Shown: positions 26,463 through 36,563 of the stretch, in pieces
Position numbering within the stretch: position 1 is the first letter of the stretch
Layout of the letters: each line of letters begins with the position of its first letter
NCBI GenBank assembly: GCA_902363575.1
Contig: CABJAJ010000001.1
Location: forward strand, 753,769 to 817,768
Reading direction: 5' to 3'
Length of the DNA: 64,000 nucleotides
DNA from: Rikenellaceae bacterium
GTDB lineage: Bacteria > Bacteroidota > Bacteroidia > Bacteroidales > Rikenellaceae
Program-made: the position numbers and the translations under genes
The notes under the pieces: generated by a model
Databases searched by the model: none
What the model saw: only the letters and a program-made list of their open reading frames with translations
What the model was told of the DNA's origin: nothing

Positions 26463-28619
26463 ATGATAAGGAGAAGATGGAGCATTGCGGCGTGCACGAT
26501 TTTGCTGGCCGCCGCCTGTGAGAAGATCGACCCTGCGGGTGACGAACGGCACGAATGGCCCTTGCGGGAGGTGCGGCTGACAGCCGTCAGCGGCGACCCC
26601 GGCGCCAGGAGCCAGCTCGCACCGGACGGATACAATCTGCTCTGGTCGCCGGGCGACCGCATCGGGGTTTTCCTGCGGAGCGGCACGCAGTTCACCGCCG
26701 TGAACGAGCCCCTCGCGCTCGAAGGCTCCGAGCCCGTGGCAACCGGCATCTTCCGGGGCGACCTGCCGATGGACGAAGGGGCTTCGTCCTATACCCTCTA
26801 TGCCTATTATCCCTATTCCGGACAGACATCCGCCGATGCCACGGGCATCCGTTTCACCCTTGAAGCGGAGCAGCGGCAGTCGGCGAGCGGCAATTCCGCA
26901 CACCTGGGGTCGTATGATTTTACGGTCGCGGAGATCGTCACCTCGCCGACCGGCACCCGATGGGACGTCCGCTTCCGCCACGCTTTCGCCGTGGTGGAGG
27001 TCGATCTGACGGCTTCGGGCGCGATGGCCGGTAAGACGGTCGAATCGGTGGCGCTCTATGCGACCGACGCCACGACCGTCCAGAGCGACGGCACGCTGCT
27101 CGACGTGACCAACATGACGGGGGATTTCACCTTCGACCTTACGGCCGGGGCGGACAATAACGTCGCCTCCTATGCCGGCGGATCGGCGCAGATCGGCTAT
27201 TGCCGTCTTCTCTTTGCGGAGGCTCCCCGGCTGGGCGCCGATCCGGTGGTGGCCTACCTGACGGTTTGTCCCGAGGACTATTCCAAGGCCGACGGGCAGG
27301 TTTACCTGGTCGTGCGCACCACCGACGGCTTTACGGCGACTTACGCAAAACCGGGGATCGACATTCTGCCCGGCCAGATGAAGGTCATCCGGCAGGAGGT
27401 GACCGACGGAACCGCTCCCGAGGCCCGGATTTCGCTGAGCGCCGGCGGACAGACGGCCAACTGCTATGTGGTCGGCCGTGCCGCGCAGGAGTATGCGTTC
27501 GACGCTACGGTGGCCGGAAACGGCGTGGTCACCGACGGACTGCGCGAGGCCGTGCAGCGTTTCGAGGGGCGTTCGCTCGGCACGTCGCTTGCGGGGAGCC
27601 ATGCCCGCCTGCTCTGGCAGAGCAACCCCTACCTGATCGAGCCCGGCAGCATTGCGTGCGAGGGCGGCATGATCCGGTTCTCGACCACGGCCCGGCCCGT
27701 CGCGCTCGGGGGCAATGCCGTGATCGGACTTTTCGCCAGCGACGATCCGGGGGCCGAGGCCCTCTGGAGCTGGCATATCTGGATCACGGACAAGACCAAC
27801 GAAGAGCTTCAGGCGCTGGCCGAGACCTATGTGCTCTACCCGGCTTACGAGGCGGCGTACGGCGTCGGTTCGACCCGTATGATGGACCGCAACCTGGGGG
27901 CGATCGACAAGAACGAGAGCGACTATGCCCGTTCGTTCCGCGCTCCCCTCTACCAATGGGGACGCAAGGACCCCTTTCCGTGGGGGATCATGGTTTACGA
28001 CGAGCAGAGCGTGCCCCACCGCTATATCACCACTTGGGTTCCGGTGGCTACCTCGGGCGCCCTCGGCCAATACGCCGGCTATACGGGCAATACCTATTAC
28101 GCCACGGCCCATCCCGATACCTTTATCCGCACGCTCGACGGAACCTCCTATGACTGGTATTACGGCGGCGGAAAGGGGAATTCGCCCGATGTGCGCAACA
28201 ACGAACTCTGGGGCAATCCGACGGGCTACACCGTCGGCCGGCAGACCGTCAAGACGCTCTTCGATCCCTGTCCTCCGGGATGGAAGATGCCCCATCCCTA
28301 TGTTTACAGCGCCTTCACCTCAACCGGTCAGAATGAGCAGGTCGGCAGCGGCGAGGTAAACGTGAGCGGCCCTTTCCGGCAGGGCTGGAACTTCGTTTAC
28401 GACGGCAGCGCAACGACCTTTTATCCGGGTGTGGGTTATCGCTACGACGAATATGGCAACTTCTTCTTCACCCCGTCGGGTTACTACTGGACGAGCTCCC
28501 CGTCGCAGCCCGATACGTTCGGGGCGTGGGCTTTCGGTATGACGAGCCTTGCGGTTTATACCTATGTGTCCGATCCGCGCGGATTCGGCTTGCCCGTGCG
28601 CTGTATGCGCGACGAGTGA
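26463..28619 (+). CDS. large lipoprotein: fimbrillin-like N-terminus and FISUMP C-terminus
   Basis: 718 aa. The ATG at 26463 gives MIRRRWSIAACTILLAAAC, an SPII signal with Cys19. Residues about 30-320 have the Mfa/FimA fimbrillin-like pattern (WSPGDRIGVFL, YYPYSG, RHAFAVVEVDL). A middle beta domain follows. The C-terminal 230 residues are a Fibrobacter-succinogenes-major-paralogue (FISUMP) domain, with MMDRNLGAI, QWGRKDPF, DPCPPGWKMP and YYWTSSP leading to LPVRCMRDE. It is probably exposed on the cell surface; the ligand is unknown. The hairpin at 28640-28668 ends the unit. Confidence 0.85.
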   Translation: MIRRRWSIAACTILLAAACEKIDPAGDERHEWPLREVRLTAVSGDPGARSQLAPDGYNLLWSPGDRIGVFLRSGTQFTAVNEPLALEGSEPVATGIFRGDLPMDEGASSYTLYAYYPYSGQTSADATGIRFTLEAEQRQSASGNSAHLGSYDFTVAEIVTSPTGTRWDVRFRHAFAVVEVDLTASGAMAGKTVESVALYATDATTVQSDGTLLDVTNMTGDFTFDLTAGADNNVASYAGGSAQIGYCRLLFAEAPRLGADPVVAYLTVCPEDYSKADGQVYLVVRTTDGFTATYAKPGIDILPGQMKVIRQEVTDGTAPEARISLSAGGQTANCYVVGRAAQEYAFDATVAGNGVVTDGLREAVQRFEGRSLGTSLAGSHARLLWQSNPYLIEPGSIACEGGMIRFSTTARPVALGGNAVIGLFASDDPGAEALWSWHIWITDKTNEELQALAETYVLYPAYEAAYGVGSTRMMDRNLGAIDKNESDYARSFRAPLYQWGRKDPFPWGIMVYDEQSVPHRYITTWVPVATSGALGQYAGYTGNTYYATAHPDTFIRTLDGTSYDWYYGGGKGNSPDVRNNELWGNPTGYTVGRQTVKTLFDPCPPGWKMPHPYVYSAFTSTGQNEQVGSGEVNVSGPFRQGWNFVYDGSATTFYPGVGYRYDEYGNFFFTPSGYYWTSSPSQPDTFGAWAFGMTSLAVYTYVSDPRGFGLPVRCMRDE

Positions 28620-28639
28620 TCGGCCACCCCCTCTGCGAC

Positions 28640-28668
28640 AGACGACGCCCCTAAGGGCGTCGTCTTCG
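28640..28668. terminator. perfect hairpin between converging lipoprotein and queG
   Basis: Stem AGACGACGCCC / GGGCGTCGTCT with a CTAA loop. It is not strongly T-tailed on either side but sits between convergent stops. Confidence 0.6.
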
Positions 28669-28669
28669 T

Positions 28670-29626
28670 TTATTCGCGGTCGTCCGCCTCCCGGTTGTTT
28701 TCGCGCAGGTTGCGGAGCAGGTTGCGACGGATGCGCTCCAGCCCGGCCCGCAGCAGAGGTGTCCCCCCGAACCGCGTTACGAATTCGCGCTCGTCCATCG
28801 CAAGCCACGTTTCGGGCGGGATTCCGGCCGGATCGAAGAGCGGGTCGAACGCCGGGTTGCGGTGCATGGGGGCTTTCTGGTTGTGGGGGCAGCAGCTCTG
28901 GCAGCGGTCGCAGCCGAAGATCCAGCCGTCGCGGTCGCCGTCGTTCGCGTCGATCGCATCGGCCAGCGGCTCGATCGTGCGGCAGGCGATGCAGCGTGCG
29001 GCGTCGATGATCTTCGGCGCCACGATGGCCCCCGTCGGGCAGCTCTCGATGCAATTGCGGCAGCGGCCGCAGCGAGCCCCCTCGAACGGCGGATCGTAGC
29101 GATCCGTCTCCTCGGTCAGCACGAGCTCTCCCAGCAGCACATAGGTGCCGAACTGCGGCGTGACCAGCAACGACTGGCGTCCGATCCACCCCAGTCCCGC
29201 TTCGACGGCGAGCCGTTTCTCGAGCAGCGGCGCCGAATCGACGAAAGCCCGGCCCGTAAGCCCGGGATTTTCGCGCTGCAACTCCGCGAGCATCGAGTGC
29301 AGCATCCCTCTGAGGGTGACGTGGTAGTCGCGTGTGCAGGCATAGGAGGCCACGCGCGTGCGGCAGCCCGGGGGATAGCCTTCGCTCCGATGGTTTTTGT
29401 AGCCGACGGCGCAGACCACCACGCTGCGGGCTCCCTCCACCAGACGCGAGGGGTCGAACCGCTTGTCGAGGTTGCGTTCCAGGTAGCCGAGCGTCGCATG
29501 GCGGCCTGCGCGGAGCCATTCCCGGAAGTGGGCTTCGCTGTCGTCAAAGGGACGGGCGGGGGTAACTCCGCACAGATCGAAGCCCGCGCGGGCGGCAAGT
29601 TTTTTGATCGACAGGTTTTGGAGCAT
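28670..29626 (-). CDS. queG: epoxyqueuosine reductase QueG
   Basis: 318-aa cobalamin-dependent Fe-S enzyme that performs the last step of queuosine synthesis in tRNA. The family pattern is clear: YACTRDYHVTLR near the substrate and cobalamin site, GWIGRQSLLVTPQFGTYVLLGE, and two [4Fe-4S] motifs, CGRCRNCIESCP and CDRCQSCCPHN, with CIACRTIE between. The ATG at 29626 was chosen over a TTG six codons upstream. It is convergent with the lipoprotein and divergent from the acyl-CoA ligase. Confidence 0.94.
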   Translation of the reverse strand: MLQNLSIKKLAARAGFDLCGVTPARPFDDSEAHFREWLRAGRHATLGYLERNLDKRFDPSRLVEGARSVVVCAVGYKNHRSEGYPPGCRTRVASYACTRDYHVTLRGMLHSMLAELQRENPGLTGRAFVDSAPLLEKRLAVEAGLGWIGRQSLLVTPQFGTYVLLGELVLTEETDRYDPPFEGARCGRCRNCIESCPTGAIVAPKIIDAARCIACRTIEPLADAIDANDGDRDGWIFGCDRCQSCCPHNQKAPMHRNPAFDPLFDPAGIPPETWLAMDEREFVTRFGGTPLLRAGLERIRRNLLRNLRENNREADDRE

Positions 29627-29671
29627 CGCAATAATTTGTCCCAAATGTAGTTTATTTCGTGTAAATATTCA

Positions 29672-29679
29672 TATATTTG
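29672..29679 (+). promoter_or_regulatory. -7 box (TATATTTG) of acyl-CoA ligase
   Basis: A perfect TAnnTTTG 35 nt before the start codon; -33 weak. Confidence 0.6.
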
Positions 29680-29713
29680 TTTTCAAAATCGCAAGTTTTA
29701 TCTATTTAAAACC

Positions 29714-31378
29714 ATGATAATCAAAACGCTCTGCCAACTGGTCCGCCACAGCGTGGAGAGTTTCCCCGACCGGGTAGCCTGTGCGATGTTCCAGGGCGAG
29801 GAGCTGACCTATGGCGAAGTGGGACGGCGCATCGGACGGGTGCAGGAGCTCCTCACGGGAGCAGGCCTCGGCCCCGGCGACAAGGTGGCTCTGCTGAGCA
29901 GCAACATGCCCAACTGGAGCGTCTGCTACCTGGCTGTGACGGCTGCCGGCATGGTCGTCGTGCCGATCCTTCCCGACTTTTCGGGCGAGGAGCTCGATAT
30001 GATCGTCGGCCATTCGGAAGCCAAGGCGCTGCTCGTTTCGGACAAACTCTTCTCGAAGCTCTCGAAAAAGACCATCGACAGACTCCATATCGTCATCCGC
30101 ACCAAGAACCTGGGCGTGATCGCCCGGCATGTGGAAGCCGAGGGCTCCGTGGCCGAACCCGGGCCGGACGACCTGGCGGTAATCATCTATACGTCGGGTA
30201 CGACGTCCAAACCGAAAGGGGTGATGCTCACCCATTGGAATGTCTGCGCACAGATCGGACTGAGCAGCAGCATTTTCCCTGTGGGACCCGACGACGTGTT
30301 CCTCTCGGTTCTGCCCCTTTCCCACACCTACGAGTGTTCCATCGGGATGATCTATCCCTTTTCGATGGGGGCCCGCGTGGTTTACCTCGACCGACCGCCC
30401 ACGGCCTCGGCCCTGATGCCCGCGCTGCGGGTGATCCGTCCGACCGTGATGCTGATCGTGCCGCTGATAATCGAGAAAATCTACCGCCATCAGGTGCTCG
30501 CCAAGTTCAATTCGAGCGCTTTCTGGCGTACGCTCATCCGCGTGGGATTCATGCGCCGCTACCTCCATCGCGTCGCCGGCAGGCGGCTGATGCAGGTTTT
30601 CGGCGGCAGGCTCCGCTTCCTGGGAATCGGGGGCGCGAAGCTGGACGGCGCGACCGAACAGTTCATGCTCGAAGCCCGTATTCCCTATGCCATCGGCTAT
30701 GGTCTGACCGAGACGGCACCCCTGCTTGCGGGGGCTGCGCCTTCGCAGGTGCGGCTGGGCTCCACCGGTCCGGCGGCTCCCGGCGTGGAAATCCGGCTCG
30801 AAAACATCAATGCGCAGACGGGACAGGGCGAGATCGTCGCCCGTACTCCGAGCGCCATGCTGGGCTATTTCAAGAATCCCGAGGCGACGCGCGAGGTATT
30901 CACTCCCGACGGCTGGTTCCGCACGGGCGACCTGGGGTGTTTCTCGCCCGACGGATGGCTCTATATCAAGGGACGGCTTAAGAACATGATCGTCGGCCCG
31001 AGCGGGGAGAACATCTATCCCGAGGAGATCGAGAGCGTGCTCAACTCCCATGTCTATATCGCCGATTCGATCGTCACCGAACAGGAAGGTCGTCTGGTCG
31101 CACTGGTGCACTTCAACACCGAGGAGCTGGAAGCGAAATTCGACGAGTGGCGCGGCGAATGGGAGACCAAGAAGGAGGAGTGGGAGAACTGGAAAGATCA
31201 TCTCAAGAAAGAGATCATGGACTACGTGAATGCCAAGGTCAATCGGTTTTCGCGTATTTCGGAAGTGGTCGAGGAGAAGGAGGAGTTCGTCAAGACCCCC
31301 ACGCAGAAGATCCGCCGGTTCCTCTACAACAAGCGCGGCAACCACGCCGGACAGCGGCGCATCGACCGGGCGGAGTAG
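29714..31378 (+). CDS. long-chain acyl-CoA synthetase, AMP-binding family
   Basis: 554-aa ANL-superfamily enzyme that activates fatty acids to acyl-CoA through an acyl-adenylate. Motifs in order are IIYTSGTTSKPKGVMLTH (about 157-174), the YGLTET motif near 327-332, DGWFRTGDLG near 398-407, and the C-terminal lysine region with KTPTQKIRRFLY. There is a coiled, Glu/Lys/Trp-rich insert near 475-505 ahead of the last lysine. It is a membrane-associated cytoplasmic enzyme with its own promoter and terminator. Confidence 0.92.
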   Translation: MIIKTLCQLVRHSVESFPDRVACAMFQGEELTYGEVGRRIGRVQELLTGAGLGPGDKVALLSSNMPNWSVCYLAVTAAGMVVVPILPDFSGEELDMIVGHSEAKALLVSDKLFSKLSKKTIDRLHIVIRTKNLGVIARHVEAEGSVAEPGPDDLAVIIYTSGTTSKPKGVMLTHWNVCAQIGLSSSIFPVGPDDVFLSVLPLSHTYECSIGMIYPFSMGARVVYLDRPPTASALMPALRVIRPTVMLIVPLIIEKIYRHQVLAKFNSSAFWRTLIRVGFMRRYLHRVAGRRLMQVFGGRLRFLGIGGAKLDGATEQFMLEARIPYAIGYGLTETAPLLAGAAPSQVRLGSTGPAAPGVEIRLENINAQTGQGEIVARTPSAMLGYFKNPEATREVFTPDGWFRTGDLGCFSPDGWLYIKGRLKNMIVGPSGENIYPEEIESVLNSHVYIADSIVTEQEGRLVALVHFNTEELEAKFDEWRGEWETKKEEWENWKDHLKKEIMDYVNAKVNRFSRISEVVEEKEEFVKTPTQKIRRFLYNKRGNHAGQRRIDRAE

Positions 31379-31520
31379 CCCGGACGATCTGCGGCGCCGG
31401 ATCGTGCGGGACGGCGGCTGCCCCGGTCTGACGGGGAGCCGGTTTCGCCGCGGCGGGGCCGGCATCGGGCCGGGTGCGGAATCCTCTTTGGATGCAATAT
31501 CGGGTCGATAAAGACCATGT

Positions 31521-31553
31521 AAAAGCGGAGCCTTCTGAAAAGGCTCCGCTTTC
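31521..31553. terminator. bidirectional terminator between acyl-CoA ligase and DUF2723 gene
   Basis: Stem AAAGCGGAGCCTT / AAGGCTCCGCTTT, 13 bp, with A-run on one side and T-run on the other. Confidence 0.8.
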
Positions 31554-31586
31554 GTATCCGTACGGTGCGGTCGGGGCGTACCCGCG

Positions 31587-34500
31587 TCAGGGAATCGGGA
31601 GGAGCGAGTCCGTCGGTTCGCCGGGGGCGTCCACATGGAGCAGGTCTTCGTCGGTAGCGCCGAGCGTACGGTAGTAGTCGTTCAGCCGGGCCACCGCGTC
31701 GCGCCGCCCCGCATAGCCGGCCAGCAGGTAAATCTGTCCGAGTTCGTCGAGCTTGTCGTCGATCAGCCCCGATACCATATCCCCCTGCACCCCTTCAAAT
31801 GCGAGGTAATAATCGAGGTACTGCATCAGGTTTTCCGCATAGCTCAGCAGCAGGGCGTCCCCCTTTTCCATCTCCCCTGCGGCGTAGTAGGCCTCAAGGA
31901 AGGGGAACGTATTGGAGAAGGTATAGCGGATCTGTGCAGGGGGCATTTTCTCGAGCCCCGCGTCCAGCAGCGCTACGGCCTTGTCGCGGTCGCCCTCGCC
32001 GCCCCGGCGCAGGAACGCTTTGGCGGCGCGGGCGAAGGCTTCGCGGGCGCCCGAGGCCATCAGGTTGTACTGAATGAAGTTGTCCACATAGACCCGCGGG
32101 TCGCTGACGTTGCCGTAACGGAAGGTCTCCATCAGCAGCGGGTAGATCACATCGGGGTCGATGCGACCGATTTCACCCACTCTCCGGTCATAGGGCGTAA
32201 GGATCGGCACCAACCGGTAGGAGTAGCCGTCGAACTGCAAGTAGTCGGTCAGTCCGAGATTTTGCAGGATATATACCTGGGTGAAATGGATCGGCCGCTT
32301 CCAGTCGAAGTTCGAGAGCAGATCGATCACCATCAGCTCGCTCTTGTCGAGCACTCCGCGCCGCAGGTTCAGGTAAACCGTATCGACCATCAGGTCGCGG
32401 TCCTCCTCCTTGACGATGCCGGCGGCGATCGCGTTGTCCTTGTTCACGGGCAGAGCCAGCCGCTGCGCGGGCAGATAGTCGATCGTCGTGCCGTCCACAA
32501 GGGGTACTTTGATGCGGGGGTCTTCGCTGCGGAAGAAATCCATCGCCTCGCGGATATCGACCGGCCGTTCGACCTTCGGGATCACCCGCACCATGTCGTT
32601 CACGAAGGCGTACTTGCTGCGGGGCAGCGTGAAAGGCACCGGCGCCGCATCGTTGGCCCGGGTCTTCATCTCGTCGATGTACCACTCGCCGCCCAGGTAG
32701 CTGGTGTTCATCACCCGCACGTCGGTGCGCACGTCGTCCACCTCCTGGTTGAACCAGAGAGGGAAGGTGTCGTTGTCCCCGTAGTTGAGCACGATGGCGT
32801 TCGGGAGGGTGGATTGCAGGTAGTTCCAGCCGATGTCGCGGGCCATGGTGCGGTGCGAGCGGTCGTGGTCGTCCCAGTTCTCGGCCGCGAGGATGCCCGG
32901 CACCGCGAGGCACACGAGCGTGGCGACCCCGGCCGTCCATGCCCCGTTGCGGCGGGCGATCCGCACGATCAGGTCGCGCAGCGCCAGTACGCCGAACCCG
33001 ATCCAGATGGAAAACGCATAGAACGATCCCGCATACACGTAATCCCGCTCGCGGGGCTCGGAGGGCGAGGTGTTGAAGTAAACCACCAACGCCACGCCCA
33101 TCATGATGAAGAGCCACATGACCACCGTGAAGTTGCGCGGGTCGCGGTTGAGCTGGTAAATCAGCCCGATCAGCCCCAGGATGAAGGGGAGGAAATAATA
33201 GGTGTTGCGCCCCTTGTTGTGGGCCACCTCGTCGGGCAGCCCCTCCTGCGGCCCGAGGTAGAGGGCGTCGAGCGGTTTGATGCCCGAGAGCCAGTTGCCG
33301 TCGGTGATGGTCACGCCCGTGGGCTGGATGTCGCTCTGGCGCCCGACGAAGTTCCACAGGAAGTAGCGCCAGTACATGTAATTGAGCTGGTAGGAGAAAA
33401 AGTAGTTGAGGTTTTCGAGGAACGTCGGTTCGACGATCACCTGCGTTTCATAGCCGTCGTCGTAGGTGACGCGGCGTCCGAAATCGAGCACTTCGTGCCG
33501 CACGGGGCGGCCGGCGGCATCGCGCACGATCTCGCCGTTGTCGTCCCGCAGCAGCTCCGTCTTGGTGCGGTAGGCGGCCCAGGGCTTATACTCTTTTTCG
33601 CCCTTGCGGTAGTCCCACATACGGGGGAACAGGTGCATGAACCGGTCGGGGTGCTTATACCCCGAGAGGGTCGTAAGGCGACGGTAGCGACCGTTTTCGT
33701 CCAGGTCGTAGAAAGTGCGGTATTTGAAGCCGTCCGGCTCGATGGGGGCCGAGTAATAGGGGCCGTAGAGCAGCGGCTTGTCGCCGTACTGGTCGCGGTT
33801 GAGCAGCGAAAGCAGGGCATGGGGGTTGTCGGGCTTGTTGCTGTTCATCGGCGGGTTGGCCGCGGCGCGAATCGTCACGGAGGCATAGGAGGAGTAGCCC
33901 ACCACGATCATGGCCGTCGAGAGCAGCACCACATTCCACACCACATGGCCCTTGCGGTGGGTGTACCAGACGCCCCAGCCGAGGGCTGCGAGCAGCGCCA
34001 GGGCGAAAAAGACCATGCCCGAATTGACGGGCAGCCCCAGCGTGTTGACGAACAGCACATCGACCATCGCGCCGGCCCAGACGGTGTAGGGAATGATGAT
34101 GCCATTGATGAACAGCAGGATGGCACCGGCGACGAGGGTGGCCAGCACGACCCCCTTGAACGTGATTTTCTGCGTGCGGCGGAAATAGTAGATGAACACC
34201 AGCGCCGGGATGGTCAGCAGGTTGAGGATATGCACGCCGATCGAAAGTCCCATCAGGTAGGCGATCAGTACGATCCAGCGCAGGGCGTGGGGCTGGTCGG
34301 CCTGCTCCTCCCATTTGAGCATGAGCCACACCACCAGCGCGGTGAACATCGACGAGAGGGCGTAAACCTCGCCCTCGACGGCTGAAAACCAGAACGTATC
34401 GGTGAAGGTGTAGGCGAGGGCGCCCACGACCCCGGCGCCCAGGGCGGCCAGGGTGTTGCTCTGGGTGAGTGAGTGTCCGCCGGCGGTGAAGACGCGGCGT

Positions 34501-34802
34501 GCCAGGTGGGTGATCGTCCAGAAGAGGAACAGGATGCAGAATGCGCTGGCCACGCAGTTCATGGCATTGACCAGGTGCGGAACGTAGTGCGTGGAGGGGG
34601 CGAGCATGGTCGCCAGCCGCGCCAGCATCATGAAAAGCGGCGCCCCGGGCGGGTGTCCCACTTCGAGTTTATAGGAGGTGGCGATGAACTCCGAGCAGTC
34701 CCAGAGGCTCGACGAAGGCTCCATAGTCAGCAGATAGACCAGCGCCGCAATGACGAACACCGCCCAGCCCGTGAGGTTGTTCCAGCGTTTGAAGAATTCC
34801 AT
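31587..34802 (-). CDS. DUF2723 (TMEM260/GT117-like) membrane protein O-mannosyltransferase candidate
   Basis: 1071 aa with about 10-12 hydrophobic segments in the first 650 residues and a soluble C-terminal domain. The N-terminus LTMEPSSSLWDCSEFI and KLEVGHPPGAPLFMML is the DUF2723 hallmark; DE/DCxE-type acidic residues in the first loop are the likely catalytic site by analogy with GT-C enzymes. The C-terminal half includes the VLNYGDNDTFPLWF motif and helical repeats. DUF2723 relatives include TMEM260, a protein O-mannosyltransferase. In Bacteroidota the family is a strong candidate for O-glycosylation of exported proteins. The start at 34802 matches the first membrane segment. Confidence 0.88.
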   Translation of the reverse strand: MEFFKRWNNLTGWAVFVIAALVYLLTMEPSSSLWDCSEFIATSYKLEVGHPPGAPLFMMLARLATMLAPSTHYVPHLVNAMNCVASAFCILFLFWTITHLARRVFTAGGHSLTQSNTLAALGAGVVGALAYTFTDTFWFSAVEGEVYALSSMFTALVVWLMLKWEEQADQPHALRWIVLIAYLMGLSIGVHILNLLTIPALVFIYYFRRTQKITFKGVVLATLVAGAILLFINGIIIPYTVWAGAMVDVLFVNTLGLPVNSGMVFFALALLAALGWGVWYTHRKGHVVWNVVLLSTAMIVVGYSSYASVTIRAAANPPMNSNKPDNPHALLSLLNRDQYGDKPLLYGPYYSAPIEPDGFKYRTFYDLDENGRYRRLTTLSGYKHPDRFMHLFPRMWDYRKGEKEYKPWAAYRTKTELLRDDNGEIVRDAAGRPVRHEVLDFGRRVTYDDGYETQVIVEPTFLENLNYFFSYQLNYMYWRYFLWNFVGRQSDIQPTGVTITDGNWLSGIKPLDALYLGPQEGLPDEVAHNKGRNTYYFLPFILGLIGLIYQLNRDPRNFTVVMWLFIMMGVALVVYFNTSPSEPRERDYVYAGSFYAFSIWIGFGVLALRDLIVRIARRNGAWTAGVATLVCLAVPGILAAENWDDHDRSHRTMARDIGWNYLQSTLPNAIVLNYGDNDTFPLWFNQEVDDVRTDVRVMNTSYLGGEWYIDEMKTRANDAAPVPFTLPRSKYAFVNDMVRVIPKVERPVDIREAMDFFRSEDPRIKVPLVDGTTIDYLPAQRLALPVNKDNAIAAGIVKEEDRDLMVDTVYLNLRRGVLDKSELMVIDLLSNFDWKRPIHFTQVYILQNLGLTDYLQFDGYSYRLVPILTPYDRRVGEIGRIDPDVIYPLLMETFRYGNVSDPRVYVDNFIQYNLMASGAREAFARAAKAFLRRGGEGDRDKAVALLDAGLEKMPPAQIRYTFSNTFPFLEAYYAAGEMEKGDALLLSYAENLMQYLDYYLAFEGVQGDMVSGLIDDKLDELGQIYLLAGYAGRRDAVARLNDYYRTLGATDEDLLHVDAPGEPTDSLLPIP

Positions 34803-34861
34803 AGATCGCAATGTGTCAGTTGGTTGTTTCCCGGTCGGCGCCGTCGGCGCACGCCTGATTG

Positions 34862-34869
34862 CAAAAGTA
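34862..34869 (-). promoter_or_regulatory. -7 box (TACTTTTG) of DUF2723 gene
   Basis: Minus-strand TAnnTTTG 59 nt before the start. Confidence 0.5.
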
Positions 34870-35021
34870 CACAATAAACGACAAACTTCCGCCTTTATTT
34901 TGGCATTTCGTCGCTTTGCGTTGTAAATGAGGCCGTGCGGCGGGCGAAAACATCGGGTTTATTATTGGCTAATCCCGGAAAAAGTTGTAATTTTACCCCT
35001 TTGAAAAACACAGCCTCGAAT

Positions 35022-36497
35022 ATGGATTCCAAACTCGTCCTCTACAATACGCTCAGCCGCCGCAAGGAGCTCTTCGAACCGATCGATCCGCCCCGTGCGG
35101 GCATGTACGTCTGCGGCCCTACCGTTTACGGCGATCCCCACCTGGGGCACGCCCGGCCCGCCGTGACCTTCGATTTGCTGTTCCGCTACCTGAAAGCCTC
35201 GGGCTACAAGGTACGTTACGTGCGCAACATCACCGACGTGGGACACCTCGAGCACGACGCCGACCAGGGGGAGGACAAGATCGCCCGCAAGGCGCGGCTC
35301 GAGCAGTTGGAGCCGATGGAGGTGGCGCATTACTACACGGAGCGCTACCGCCGGGCGATGGATCGGCTGGGGGTGCTTTCGCCCTCGATCGAGCCCTGCG
35401 CCAGCGGCCACATCATCGAGCAGATCCAAATGATCGAACGCATCCTGGCCGACGGCTATGCCTATGTGGTGAACGGATCGGTCTATTTCGACGTGGAGCG
35501 CTACAACCGTGATTTCCGCTACGGTATCCTCTCGGGCCGCAACCTGGAGGATATCGTCGCCAACACCCGCGAGCTGGACGGACAGAGCGAGAAACGCCAT
35601 TCCTATGATTTCGCCCTGTGGAAAAAGGCGTCGCCCGAGCACATCATGCGCTGGCCCTCGCCCTGGAGCGACGGGTTCCCCGGGTGGCACATGGAGTGCT
35701 CGGCCATGAGCACCAAGTACCTGGGCGAGCGGTTCGACATCCACGGAGGAGGCATGGACCTGATGTTCCCGCACCACGAATGCGAGATCGCACAGTCCAC
35801 GGCCGCCCTCGGCCACGGCTCGGCCAACTATTGGGTGCACAACAACATGATTACCATCAACGGGCAGAAGATGGGCAAGTCGCTGGGTAATTTCATCACC
35901 CTCGAAGAGCTCTTCACGGGCAGCCACCGGCTGCTGGCGCAGGCTTACTCGCCCATGACGATCCGCTTTTTCGTGTTGCAGGCCCATTACCGTTCGACGC
36001 TCGACTTCTCGAACGAGGCGCTGCAGGCCGCCGAGAAGGGGCTCGACCGCCTGATGAAAGGGGTCGAGACGCTCGGCAAGCTCCGGCCGTCGGCCGCCTC
36101 GACGGTCGATCCTGCGGAGCTCGAACGGCGCTGCCGCGAAGCGATGGATGACGACCTGAACTCCCCGATGGTCATTTCGGCTCTGTTCGACTGGGTGCGC
36201 ACGATCAACCAGCTCGCCGAGGGACAGCAGCATATCTCCGAGGAGGATTTGGAACGCCTGCGCGCAACGGTGCACCGCTATGTATTCGATATCCTGGGGC
36301 TGAGGGACGAGAAAGCGGCCGGTGCCGCCACCGGCCGGGATTACGTGACCCCGCTGGTGGAGATGCTGCTCGCGATGCGCCTGCAGGCCAAGGCCGACAA
36401 GGACTGGGCCGCGTCGGATCGGATCCGCGACGGCCTTGCGGCGGCGGGTATCCGGGTGAAAGACCGAAAGGACGGGAGCGACTGGGAGTTGGAATAG
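35022..36497 (+). CDS. cysS: cysteinyl-tRNA synthetase
   Basis: 491-aa class I synthetase that charges tRNA-Cys. Visible: [17 protein letters not shown] with the HIGH-type HLGH, zinc ligands including the Cys of MECSAMS and HHECE, and KMSKS as KMGKSLGN. The start at 35022 ([16 protein letters not shown]) is the family start. It is followed 66 nt later by prfB on the same strand, so both probably share a transcript. Confidence 0.96.
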   Translation: MDSKLVLYNTLSRRKELFEPIDPPRAGMYVCGPTVYGDPHLGHARPAVTFDLLFRYLKASGYKVRYVRNITDVGHLEHDADQGEDKIARKARLEQLEPMEVAHYYTERYRRAMDRLGVLSPSIEPCASGHIIEQIQMIERILADGYAYVVNGSVYFDVERYNRDFRYGILSGRNLEDIVANTRELDGQSEKRHSYDFALWKKASPEHIMRWPSPWSDGFPGWHMECSAMSTKYLGERFDIHGGGMDLMFPHHECEIAQSTAALGHGSANYWVHNNMITINGQKMGKSLGNFITLEELFTGSHRLLAQAYSPMTIRFFVLQAHYRSTLDFSNEALQAAEKGLDRLMKGVETLGKLRPSAASTVDPAELERRCREAMDDDLNSPMVISALFDWVRTINQLAEGQQHISEEDLERLRATVHRYVFDILGLRDEKAAGAATGRDYVTPLVEMLLAMRLQAKADKDWAASDRIRDGLAAAGIRVKDRKDGSDWELE

Positions 36498-36563
36498 CCC
36501 TGCGCAGCGTGCCGGAGTGCGGCGCGGAAAAAGATTGTATTACCATCACAAAGCGAATATTAC

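Noticed and set aside
31635..34385. A 916-codon plus-strand frame antisense to the DUF2723 gene
   Set aside because: Composition is Val/His/Gln/Arg-rich and lacks motifs; the minus-strand frame has clear membrane segments and DUF2723 signatures.
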